Shown one piece after another: positions 1 through 6,738 of a stretch of DNA of 47,550 nucleotides. Both the position numbers and the translations under genes were made by a program. Position 1 is the stretch's first letter; every line of letters begins with the position of its first letter. The stretch is from Streptomyces omiyaensis (lineage in GTDB: Bacteria; Actinomycetota; Actinomycetes; Streptomycetales; Streptomycetaceae): assembly GCF_014650895.1 (NCBI RefSeq), contig NZ_BMVV01000039.1, positions 1 to 47,550 of the forward strand, given 5' to 3'. Under the pieces are notes generated by a model. That model was given only the letters and a program-made list of their open reading frames with translations. It was not told where the DNA came from and ran no database searches.

Positions 1-17
1 GTAGGACACCGCCGAAC
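1..17 (+). rRNA. rrf: 3' end of 5S rRNA (partial)
   Basis: The first 17 bases, ending in GCCGAAC, match the conserved 3' tail of actinobacterial 5S rRNA (remembered Streptomyces tail: GAGUAGGACxCCGCCGAAC). A strong hairpin follows after a few A/T-rich bases, as expected at the end of an rRNA operon. The rest of the gene, and presumably 23S and 16S, lie to the left of the window. The exact 3' end is uncertain by a few bases. Confidence 0.85.
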
Positions 18-25
18 AATTTTTA

Positions 26-60
26 GCCTCAACCCCCGGACCATGTCCGGGGGTTGAGGC
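26..60 (+). terminator. rRNA operon terminator
   Basis: A perfect 15-bp inverted repeat (26-40 with 46-60) encloses the 5-nt loop CCATG. It lies directly after the 5S rRNA tail and an ATTTTT stretch and is followed by ATTTCTG. This is the strongest hairpin near the left edge and must end the rRNA transcript. The A/T runs on both sides would let it work from either direction. Confidence 0.88.
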
Positions 61-199
61 ATTTCTGCGTTCACGACGCCTTCCCCGCCGGACCCGCCTG
101 CGGGTCCCCGCAGACGCTGTCCCGTTCGGGTTTCGGAGGCGCGTACGGGGTGAGGTGAGTTCTCGTCGGGGAGGGGCGGGGTGGAGGGAGAGGGCCTAC

Positions 200-1033
200 A
201 TGGCAGCGGTCGGTGACGAGGGCAGGGGCGCGATGAGACGCGGAGGCCGGGCGCGCCCGCTGAGGGATCTGGTACTCGCGGTCGGGCTCTTGGGCGTGCT
301 GGCCGGAGGGGCTGCGCTGATGGTCAGGACGGCCCGTGCGACCGGCTCGTACCTCCCGGCCGTCCTCTCGGGCCTCGCGCTGTTGCTCGGCGTGGGGGTG
401 TTGTTGTCACGGAGGGGCAGGATTCCCGCGGTGCGGGGGCGGACGCGCGTGGTGTCCGGAGCCGTGGACGTGTACGGCAGCGACGGCGGGACGGAGGCGA
501 CGGTCCCGCTTCCGGACGTCGGTGGACCCGGTTTCGCGACCGTCCCGCCCGTGGTCGAACCTCCTCCCGCGGCCTCGCCCGCCGTCGATTCCGGGGCGCT
601 GGACCACCTGGCCGTCGACCCGGACGGCTTCGAGCACACGGTCGCCGCGCTGTGCGCACGCGACGGCTGTTCTCCCGTCGAGGTGGTCGGTGGCGCCGGC
701 GACCTCGGCGCGGACGTGATAGCGACGACTCCCGACGGGCTGCGCGTGGTCCTGCAGTGCAAGCAGTACGCGGCGGACCATCGCGTCGGATCTCCGGACC
801 TCCAGCGCTTCGGGGGCACTTGCTACGCGGTGCACGAGGCCGATGTGGCCGTCGTCGTCACCACCAGTTCCTTCACGGACCCGGCGCTCGAGTACGCGGC
901 TTCCTGCGGCATCGTCTGCGTCGACGGCGCGGAGCTGGAGGCCTGGACCGGATCGGCGGCCCCGGCCCCCTGGGCCGCCCGGGCGGAGGACGCGACCCGC
1001 GGCCTCCGGAGCGGTACGTCCTGCGAGACCTGA
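200..1033 (+). CDS. membrane-anchored Mrr-like restriction endonuclease-fold protein
   Basis: The 277-residue product has two N-terminal hydrophobic segments (about 25-43 and 50-70), a Pro/Ala-rich linker, and a C-terminal domain of about 110 residues resembling Mrr_cat. The nuclease-fold core is visible as Asp172 in LGADVIATTPDG and the QxK pair Gln186/Lys188 in VVLQCKQY, followed by an alternating hydrophobic strand and VVTTSSFT. Families with this core cleave DNA, often modified DNA (type IV restriction). The topology here suggests a membrane-tethered domain facing the cytoplasm. I chose ATG 200 because GGAGGGAGAGGG lies about 6 nt upstream; an in-frame GTG at 155 is the alternative. It stands alone, downstream of the rRNA operon. 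A defence role is inferred only from the fold. Confidence 0.72.
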   Translation: MAAVGDEGRGAMRRGGRARPLRDLVLAVGLLGVLAGGAALMVRTARATGSYLPAVLSGLALLLGVGVLLSRRGRIPAVRGRTRVVSGAVDVYGSDGGTEATVPLPDVGGPGFATVPPVVEPPPAASPAVDSGALDHLAVDPDGFEHTVAALCARDGCSPVEVVGGAGDLGADVIATTPDGLRVVLQCKQYAADHRVGSPDLQRFGGTCYAVHEADVAVVVTTSSFTDPALEYAASCGIVCVDGAELEAWTGSAAPAPWAARAEDATRGLRSGTSCET

Positions 1034-1227
1034 GCGGTTGAGTCGGTGCCTCGGGCCGGCCCGTCTCGGCCCTACGGCCGTAGCGGGTCCCGAGAGCAGG
1101 GTGCTCGTCGGTGGATTCCGGTGCCCGACGGTGGGATGGTCCGGCGCATCATCGATCGACAGCAGGTGATGGCCCGCCAGCGGAAGGATCCCGCCGACAC
1201 CTGGATCGTGCCGCTCTTTTGCGCGTC

Positions 1228-1467
1228 CTACCAGAGGGTGCCCGGTCCCGCGATGATCCAGCCGGCGTCGACAGGCTTGACCCAGAAGCTCAATGCCACC
1301 TCGATCACCCGTGTGCGGTAGGCGATCTCCACGTAGAAGTGGCTGCCGGTTTCGCCCCAGTGGAAGTCTGCGGGATCGAGGTCGCCGAGCCAGGACAGAT
1401 CCTGCTCCCACTCGTCGGCAGCGGGGTTTCCGCTCGCCCCGTCCCCCTCGGCGCTTGCTCCGAATCC
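1228..1467 (-). pseudogene. remnant of a small hypothetical gene (no start codon)
   Basis: This minus-strand frame reads like a genuine protein C-terminus of about 79 residues, including WEQDLSWLGDLDPADFHWGE, HFYVEIAYRT and DAGWIIAGPGTLW then a TAG stop. It is rich in aromatic and acidic residues, unlike the Arg/Pro-rich shadow frames. No ATG or GTG lies before the middle of the domain, and the frame opens at a TGA (1468-1470) a few codons after an ATG, so the 5' part seems lost or frameshifted. It could be a decayed relative of small SMI1/immunity-like or DUF proteins; the family is not recognised. Confidence 0.4.
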
Positions 1468-1639
1468 TCACCGCGAGATCATACGAGCCCGGGAACCGCC
1501 TCGGTCCGAGCCGGCCGGTGGGAGGGTGAGTGCGGCGTGGACGGCGTCCGTGATCCGGCCCGGGGGAGTCCGAGGCCGGTCTGGAGGAGCGCGATCGCCG
1601 GTGCTTCGGTTTTGGCGGCGGGACGTTTCGGCGTGCGGG

Positions 1640-2305
1640 TCAGCTCCAGTAGTCGGCGGTGGCCGCTGTCCTTCCTGTCGGGAGTTCGAGTCGTCGTCTG
1701 CAGGAGGTGGTGGTGGCCGTCGCCCAGGCGCGGAAGGCTTTGGGGTCTTCCGCGAGGGCGTGGAGGCGGCGGGCCGATTCCTGGGCCCGGACCATCCAGG
1801 GCGCGAAGGCGTCCTCGGCCAGGACCCGGTCGAGGTGGTGCCGCGCGGTGGTGGTCCTGCCGGACAGCCCGGCGGCGACGCCGGCGTGGTAGCCGTCCCA
1901 GAAGTGGTCGGGGCGAGGCTTCTGGGACGTCAGGAAGGCGGTCGTGGAGGGCAGGTCGACGAACCGGGCCCGGTTCTCCCGCACCAGTGCGGCGGCCCGT
2001 CGCGCGAGGTTCCGCGCGTCGAGGGCGAACTGGGCGGGGTTCACGAACCGCTCGAATCCGGGTTCGCGACCGCCGGCGTCGAAGGACAGGTGGTCCCTGT
2101 CCTGCCACAACCACATCACGCCGACGTTGAGGTAGCTCCCGTCGCTCCGGCCGGGCTGGAACTCGACGACGCCCAGCCACCAGCCGTGGTCGTCGATCCA
2201 GGTGCGCGACCGTCCGCGCTGCTGGAGACCGAGCGGCCGGAGGACCTCGCGGGCGGCCGCCGTGACCAGGCGGGTGGCGGGTGATGTGGCTGTCATGCGG
2301 GTCAT
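1640..2305 (-). CDS. DUF4304-like hypothetical protein
   Basis: The product is 221 residues. The N-terminal half has the pattern of DUF4304-type proteins: a helix, then LGLQQRGRSRTWIDDHGWW, GVVEFQPGRS and YLNVGVMWLWQDRD (aromatic beta strands). A charged helical C-terminal half ends in DYWS. No catalytic residues are evident and the function is unknown. ATG 2305 is followed three codons later by a second ATG (2296) and neither has a convincing ribosome site, so the start is uncertain. It is a single gene on the minus strand, separated by about 110 bp from the divergent small gene at 2419. The family call is from pattern memory only. Confidence 0.65.
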   Translation of the reverse strand: MTRMTATSPATRLVTAAAREVLRPLGLQQRGRSRTWIDDHGWWLGVVEFQPGRSDGSYLNVGVMWLWQDRDHLSFDAGGREPGFERFVNPAQFALDARNLARRAAALVRENRARFVDLPSTTAFLTSQKPRPDHFWDGYHAGVAAGLSGRTTTARHHLDRVLAEDAFAPWMVRAQESARRLHALAEDPKAFRAWATATTTSCRRRLELPTGRTAATADYWS

Positions 2306-2418
2306 TGTCCGTCGTCTTGCCGTGCGAGTCCTCCTCGGGCGATCCCCGGAGTCCGGGGCGTGGGGCCGCCCGTCGGGCAGGGCCGAGGCGGTCTCGTGCC
2401 GCGTGGGAGCATGTCGGG

Positions 2419-2652
2419 ATGCGGCTGATGGCTGACGGAGCCACACCGGTCTCGCGGTCGGTGCTGGTGAACGATCTGGAGACCGACGACGGCTATGCCT
2501 TCGAGCCGGCGAGCCCGCTCTTCCTGGCCGCCGGTGACCGGGTCGGTTTCGAGGGCGGCGTGCTTGTCGTCGTGCGGGCCGGAGGAGAGCGGCTGGCGCC
2601 GGCGGGGGACTGGTCCCCTCGGTGCGGGCCCGGAGCTCCGCGCCGCCGGTAG
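2419..2652 (+). CDS. small hypothetical protein (77 aa)
   Basis: The product is a 77-residue acidic-hydrophobic protein with a Val/Leu-rich centre (VLVNDLETDDGYAFEPASPL, then FEGGVLVVVRAGG) that looks like a short beta-rich domain. ATG 2419 has GGGAG about 10 nt upstream. A 10-bp stem hairpin 43 bp after its stop supports a separate transcription unit. The family is not recognised; the composition differs from the Arg-rich noncoding frames nearby, which is the main reason for calling it. Confidence 0.45.
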   Translation: MRLMADGATPVSRSVLVNDLETDDGYAFEPASPLFLAAGDRVGFEGGVLVVVRAGGERLAPAGDWSPRCGPGAPRRR

Positions 2653-2694
2653 GGGGTGCCCCTCGAACGGCGCGTCGTACGGGGTCGCTCGGTG

Positions 2695-2720
2695 CGGACA
2701 CACCGGATGCGGTGTGTCCG
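2695..2720 (+). terminator. hairpin, likely terminator of the 77-aa gene
   Basis: A perfect 10-bp inverted repeat (2695-2704 with 2711-2720) encloses a 6-nt loop, starting 43 bp after the stop at 2652. There is no T-tract, which is common for Streptomyces terminators. Confidence 0.45.
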
Positions 2721-3031
2721 GGCCGCCCTCCCGCGGGGCCTGTCGGTGCGTGTGCGGGCGGGGCGATGCCCGAAGTGCCCGACGTCCGCTTCGGGTTCGT
2801 CGCCGCGTCGAATCCCTTCGGTTGATCGCGTCGCTGAGGGGGTGTCAGGAGGGCCGTGTGATGTGGCCGTTCGGGGGAGGGGCGCGGCGGGACGTGTGAA
2901 CGACGTGGAGGCGATGCGGGGGGCTTTTTAAGAAACCTTGTTGAATAAAGCCGCCGGCTGGTTCGCTCTTGATTTGCGCCTGCCAATCCGCACAGGGTTC
3001 TCTCGAACGTTTGACGCCCCACACGTCAAGA
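2721..3031. other. intergenic region upstream of the secreted protease
   Basis: No convincing coding frame is seen here. The right part (about 2925-3010) is AT-richer than the surroundings (CTTTTTAAGAAACCTTGTTG and similar), which suits a promoter and 5' leader for the protease gene at 3050. I could not pick -35/-10 boxes with confidence. Confidence 0.4.
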
Positions 3032-3049
3032 CGAGGAGAAACCCCCTAC

Positions 3050-4249
3050 ATGGCAACTCACAAGCGATCGCGCGGACTTCGCAACACGGTCATAGCCGCA
3101 GGCGTGGCGGGTTCCGCCGCCGCGGGCCTGCTCGCGGCCAACCTGGCCGGCGCGGCCTCCCCGGCCGAAGGGACCGTGCACGGACTCGGCGCACCCGGCG
3201 CCGTCGACGGCAGCTTCGTCGTCATCCTCGACGCGTCCGCGAACAAGGAAGCCCTGGCGAAGAAGTACGGCGGGACGCTCGACCGCGCCTACGGCTCCGA
3301 GGTCAACGGCTTCTCGGCGTCCGGACTGAGCGTCCAGGAGGCCAAGCGGCTCGCGGCCGACCCGGCCGTCGGGACGGTCGTGCAGAACAAGCGCTTCACC
3401 ATCAACGAGACGCAGGAGAAGCCCCCGTCCTGGGGCCTGGACCGGATCGACCAGGCCGAGACCGCCGGCGACGCGAAGTACACGTACCCCGCCGGTGGCG
3501 GGGAGGGCGTGACCGCGTACGTGATCGACACCGGAGTCCGCGTCTCGCACCAGGACTTCGGCGGCCGGGCGTCCCATGGTTACGACGCCGTCGACAACGA
3601 CGAGTCGGCCGACGACGGCAACGGCCACGGCACGCACGTCGCCGGCACCATCGCCGGCACCGCGCACGGAGTCGCGAAGAAGGCCAGGATCGTGGCCGTG
3701 AGGGTCCTGGACGACAACGGCTCCGGCACCACCGAGCAGGTCGTCGCGGGCATCGACTGGGTGACGAAGAACCACACCGGTCCCTCCGTCGCCAACATGA
3801 GCCTCGGCGGCGGCGCCGACGAGGCGCTCGACGCGGCGGTCCAGCGGGCCATCGCCTCCGGAATCAGCTTCTCGGTCGCCGCCGGCAACGAGTCCTCCGA
3901 CGCCGGTCAGGGCTCGCCGTCCCGGGTGCCCGAGGCCCTCACGGTCGCCTCCAGCACCGCCACCGACGAGCAGTCCGACTTCTCGAACTTCGGTGCCACG
4001 GTCGATCTCTACGCCCCCGGCTCGGAGATCACCTCGGCGTGGAACGACAGCGACACCGGGGTCAAGACGATCTCCGGCACCTCCATGGCCGCGCCCCACG
4101 TGGCCGGCGCCGCCGCCCTCCACCTGGCGGCCAACCCGACGGCGACCCCGGCCGACACGGCCGCCGCGCTCACCGGGGCGGCCACGGCGGACGCCATCGA
4201 GAACCCGTCCCCCGGCACCCCCAACAAGCTCCTGAAGATCGCCCCCTGA
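3050..4249 (+). CDS. secreted S8 family serine peptidase (subtilisin/proteinase K type)
   Basis: This 399-residue preproenzyme starts with a basic-hydrophobic-AxA signal peptide (about 1-36). An inhibitor I9 propeptide (about 54-118) follows with FVVILDASANKEALAKKYGG and HxxxF-like NGFSASGLS. The catalytic domain (about 130-395) carries Asp160 (YVIDTGV), His193 (NGHGTHVAGT), oxyanion Asn280 (VAAGN) and Ser345 (SGTSMAAPH), so the triad is complete. The length fits the Streptomyces proteinase K-like exported proteases. ATG 3050 has GAGGAGA 12 nt upstream. It appears to be a single gene: an AT-rich leader lies upstream and a hairpin 23 bp after its stop. It degrades proteins outside the cell after autocatalytic removal of the propeptide. 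Confidence 0.95.
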   Translation: MATHKRSRGLRNTVIAAGVAGSAAAGLLAANLAGAASPAEGTVHGLGAPGAVDGSFVVILDASANKEALAKKYGGTLDRAYGSEVNGFSASGLSVQEAKRLAADPAVGTVVQNKRFTINETQEKPPSWGLDRIDQAETAGDAKYTYPAGGGEGVTAYVIDTGVRVSHQDFGGRASHGYDAVDNDESADDGNGHGTHVAGTIAGTAHGVAKKARIVAVRVLDDNGSGTTEQVVAGIDWVTKNHTGPSVANMSLGGGADEALDAAVQRAIASGISFSVAAGNESSDAGQGSPSRVPEALTVASSTATDEQSDFSNFGATVDLYAPGSEITSAWNDSDTGVKTISGTSMAAPHVAGAAALHLAANPTATPADTAAALTGAATADAIENPSPGTPNKLLKIAP

Positions 4250-4271
4250 CCCGGACCCGCGCACCGCACAC

Positions 4272-4301
4272 GACGGTCCCCTGGAGATCCAGGGGGCCGT
4301 C
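4272..4301 (+). terminator. terminator of the protease gene
   Basis: A 13-bp inverted repeat (4272-4284 with 4289-4301, one G-T type mismatch) encloses the 4-nt loop AGAT, 23 bp after the stop codon. Confidence 0.75.
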
Positions 4302-4476
4302 CCCGTGGCGACGTCCCTCGCCGCGGGTCCCACGGGCGGGTGCCTGCGTCGACCCGAGGACCGTCACGCGGGGGACGCGTCGCGCCGCTCCGTTCGGGGG
4401 ATGTCCTGTCGGACCGGGTCGCTACCGTCCGGTCGTAGGCGTCCGGCTCGGTACGGCTTCGGTGAAGGAGAGCGTG

Positions 4477-5787
4477 ATGGTGTTCGTGGGGGTACACGGG
4501 GAGTGGGGGCGGATCGATGCCACCCAGGCCGACCTCGGGTGCGGGCAGGACCGGGAAAGCATCTACCGGGCGAAGCCGGCCGCGCCGCTCACCTGCTACG
4601 AGTGCGGCTGGCGCCTGCACCTGGTCCACAGGACCCACGGGGCGTACGAGCTGTGGTTCCTGCGGCACGCCGCCCACGCGCCGCACTGCGAGGCGCGGCT
4701 CGCGGGCGAGGGCATGGCGCACCACCTCCTGAAGCTCGACCTCGCCCACCACGCCCGCGCGGCCGGCTGGAGCGCCGAGTACGAGGTCGCCGCCCCGGAC
4801 GGTTCCTGGCGCGCGGACGTGATGGCCACCTCCCCGGACGGGAGCCGGCGGATCGCGCTGGAGGCGCAGATGTCCTCCCTCTCCCTCGCCGACGCCAAGG
4901 CCCGCACCGACCGCTACGCCGCCGCCGGCGTCGAGGTCTGCTGGTTCACCGACCGCAGGACCGTGCCCTGGCTCGACGCGGTGCCGTCCGTCCGGATCGC
5001 CCGCCCCGAGGACGGCGGCGCCGTCCGGATCACGGCCGGCGCCGCCCGCATGGAACCGGAGTGGTGCCACGACCGTGCCGACTGCTCCTGGAGCGGCTGG
5101 GGCGTCGAAGGGGCCCTCCCGTGCGGAGGCCACGGGAAGTGGGCGGACGTCGAGCCGTTCCCGCTCGACCGGTTCGTCGCGGCCGTCTGCGCGAACACCA
5201 CCCGTCCGCACCGCCTGCGCGTGCCGAGCTGGGAACAGGGGGAGACCTGGCGGTGGATCACCCGCCGGTACTTCGAGCTGGAGGAGGAACAGGTCCGGGC
5301 CACGGCCCGGCGGAAGCGGGTGATGGACCGGCTGGCCGCCGTCCAGCAGCGGCAGCGCGAAGCCGGGGCCGCCGCCGAACGGGAGCACATGACGGCGATC
5401 GAGGCCCTGCTCCGGCGCCAGAAGGCCCTGGTCAGGCCGGTGGTGGAGTTCGTCTTCCACGAGTCCGGGGCCTCTCCGAACGTCGGTCGTGACGGCCTCC
5501 CCGAGTTCGCCATGGGCGTGCCCGTGTACGTCCGCGGGAAGCCCTACGCGGTCATCTGCCCCGTCGCCGGCCGCGTCCCCGCCCTGCGTGACGCCCTGGC
5601 CCCGCTCGTCCTCTTCGCCGCCACCGAGCGCGAGCGCGACCGGATAGCCGCCCAGGCCGAGCCCGGCCAGCGCGTCGAGGTCCTGACGGTCGACGTCCCG
5701 CCCCCGACGCTGTCCGCCCGACGCGAGCCGGGCGGACTCACCGTCGAGGCCGCCGTGGACCGGATGTTCGGCCTCGGCCGGATGTAG
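4477..5787 (+). CDS. CoiA-like protein with restriction-nuclease-fold domain
   Basis: The product is 436 residues. A short Cys motif (Cys40-x2-Cys43 in LTCYECGWRL) precedes HCEARLAGEGMAHHLLK, then a nuclease-fold core: EYEVAAPDGSWRADVMATS with Asp114 and ALEAQMSSL with Glu129-x-Gln131, followed by RTDRYAAAGVEVCWFTD. This D...ExQ pattern and the order of elements match the competence protein CoiA family. An Arg/Glu-rich helix (about 270-320) and a C-terminal beta-rich part follow. CoiA acts after DNA uptake in Gram-positive competence; what relatives do in Streptomyces, which is not known to be naturally competent in that way, is open. ATG 4477 has GAAGGAG 6 nt upstream; GTG 4474 is the alternative. 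The gene stands alone. Confidence 0.7.
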   Translation: MVFVGVHGEWGRIDATQADLGCGQDRESIYRAKPAAPLTCYECGWRLHLVHRTHGAYELWFLRHAAHAPHCEARLAGEGMAHHLLKLDLAHHARAAGWSAEYEVAAPDGSWRADVMATSPDGSRRIALEAQMSSLSLADAKARTDRYAAAGVEVCWFTDRRTVPWLDAVPSVRIARPEDGGAVRITAGAARMEPEWCHDRADCSWSGWGVEGALPCGGHGKWADVEPFPLDRFVAAVCANTTRPHRLRVPSWEQGETWRWITRRYFELEEEQVRATARRKRVMDRLAAVQQRQREAGAAAEREHMTAIEALLRRQKALVRPVVEFVFHESGASPNVGRDGLPEFAMGVPVYVRGKPYAVICPVAGRVPALRDALAPLVLFAATERERDRIAAQAEPGQRVEVLTVDVPPPTLSARREPGGLTVEAAVDRMFGLGRM

Positions 5788-5794
5788 GCGGCTG

Positions 5795-5858
5795 CCCGTC
5801 GGCCGTCGGCCGTCGGCTGTCGGTCGTCCGCCGTCCGCCGTCCGCCCGTCGCCCGTCC
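5795..5858. repeat. degenerate 7-bp tandem repeat
   Basis: About nine copies of a unit close to CCGTCGG/CCGTCCG follow the stop codon of the CoiA-like gene. The repeat lies in the intergenic gap between convergent genes. It is the first of several short tandem repeats between 5.8 and 11.8 kb. Confidence 0.8.
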
Positions 5859-5927
5859 CGCGTGCGGACGAGGGGCCGGCGGGCCCCGCCGAGCGGTGTC
5901 CGGCCGTGTTTCCCCGGTGGGGACGGC

Positions 5928-6674
5928 TCACGGTGCGGTGAGGGTGGCGAGGACCTGCTCGGCGACGCCCGGGTCGCCGAGCAGGTCGTTGTGGCCCATG
6001 TCGGCCACCTGCACGTTGCGCGCCCCCGACAGGGCGGTGCTGCTCGTGGGGAGGATCTGGCCGTCGCCGGCGGACCGGAACGTGGTGTAGCGGACGTCGC
6101 CCGGCGTCTCGTCGCCCTCGTTCAGACGGGACACCACGTACGAGCCGGGCGTCATGTCCCGGCAGCCCTGGTCCCACAGCGCGCAGGCCCACGCGAGGCC
6201 GGTGCCGTGGTTGGGACCGGCGAGGGAGACCCAGTTGCGGACCCTGGGCGCGCCGCCCCCGTACTTCACGTACCAGCGCGTGGGCAGGGAGCCCAGGCTG
6301 TGCGCCACGAGGTCCACCCGGTCGGCCCCCGTCCGCCGGAGCACGTCGTCGACGTAGGCGGCGAGCTGTCCGGCGAGCACCTCGTTCGTCGAACGGGACG
6401 AGTCGTAGCTCCAGGCGAAGATCCGGTCGGCGGGCGTCCCGGCGGTGGTCAGACGCTCCGTCAGCGATCCCCAGACGCCGGGTCCGGCGTTCCGGCCGTG
6501 GACGAGCACGACCGGCCGGGGCGCGCCCGCCGAGTCCTCCCGGGACGCGCCCGCCGAGGCGGCCCGGGACGCGTCCGCCGAGGCGGGCCGGGGCGCGGCC
6601 TGGGCGGTGGCGGGGACGGCGACCGTACCGGCGAGGAGCAGTCCGGCGAGGAGCAGGGTGGCACTGCGGCGCAT
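5928..6674 (-). CDS. secreted alpha/beta hydrolase (lipase class 2 / EstA-like)
   Basis: This 248-residue exported hydrolase has a signal peptide (about 1-27, ending ATAQA), an 8-residue repeat linker (SADASRAA/SAGASRED/SAGAPRPV) and a catalytic domain. VVLVHGRNAGPGVWG carries the oxyanion-side HG, VDLVAHSLGS holds the nucleophile Ser in A-H-S-L-G, and late VQVADMGHNDLLGD holds the probable His; the Asp is likely in SAGDGQILP. This layout fits secreted triacylglycerol lipase/esterases of Streptomyces. ATG 6674 has GGAGG about 7 nt upstream, better than further in-frame starts. It lies downstream of, and on the same strand as, the histidine kinase-regulator pair, 64 bp from the kinase stop, so read-through is possible. 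Confidence 0.85.
   Translation of the reverse strand: MRRSATLLLAGLLLAGTVAVPATAQAAPRPASADASRAASAGASREDSAGAPRPVVLVHGRNAGPGVWGSLTERLTTAGTPADRIFAWSYDSSRSTNEVLAGQLAAYVDDVLRRTGADRVDLVAHSLGSLPTRWYVKYGGGAPRVRNWVSLAGPNHGTGLAWACALWDQGCRDMTPGSYVVSRLNEGDETPGDVRYTTFRSAGDGQILPTSSTALSGARNVQVADMGHNDLLGDPGVAEQVLATLTAP
6523..6594. repeat. 24-bp tandem repeat x3 in the hydrolase linker
   Basis: Three 24-bp units (6523-6546, 6547-6570, 6571-6594) differ at a few positions. They encode the 8-residue linker repeat between the signal peptide and the catalytic domain of the hydrolase on the minus strand. Confidence 0.85.
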
Positions 6675-6738
6675 GCGTGACCTCCGGTGAGAAGCGGCGG
6701 GGCGGGTCCCCTCCATGTCTGACGCACCGCCAGATAAA

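Noticed and set aside
2938..5787. One 949-codon plus-strand frame spanning protease and CoiA-like genes
   Set aside because: Its first 500 codons are Arg-rich shadow of the protease gene; only the part from 4477 is real.
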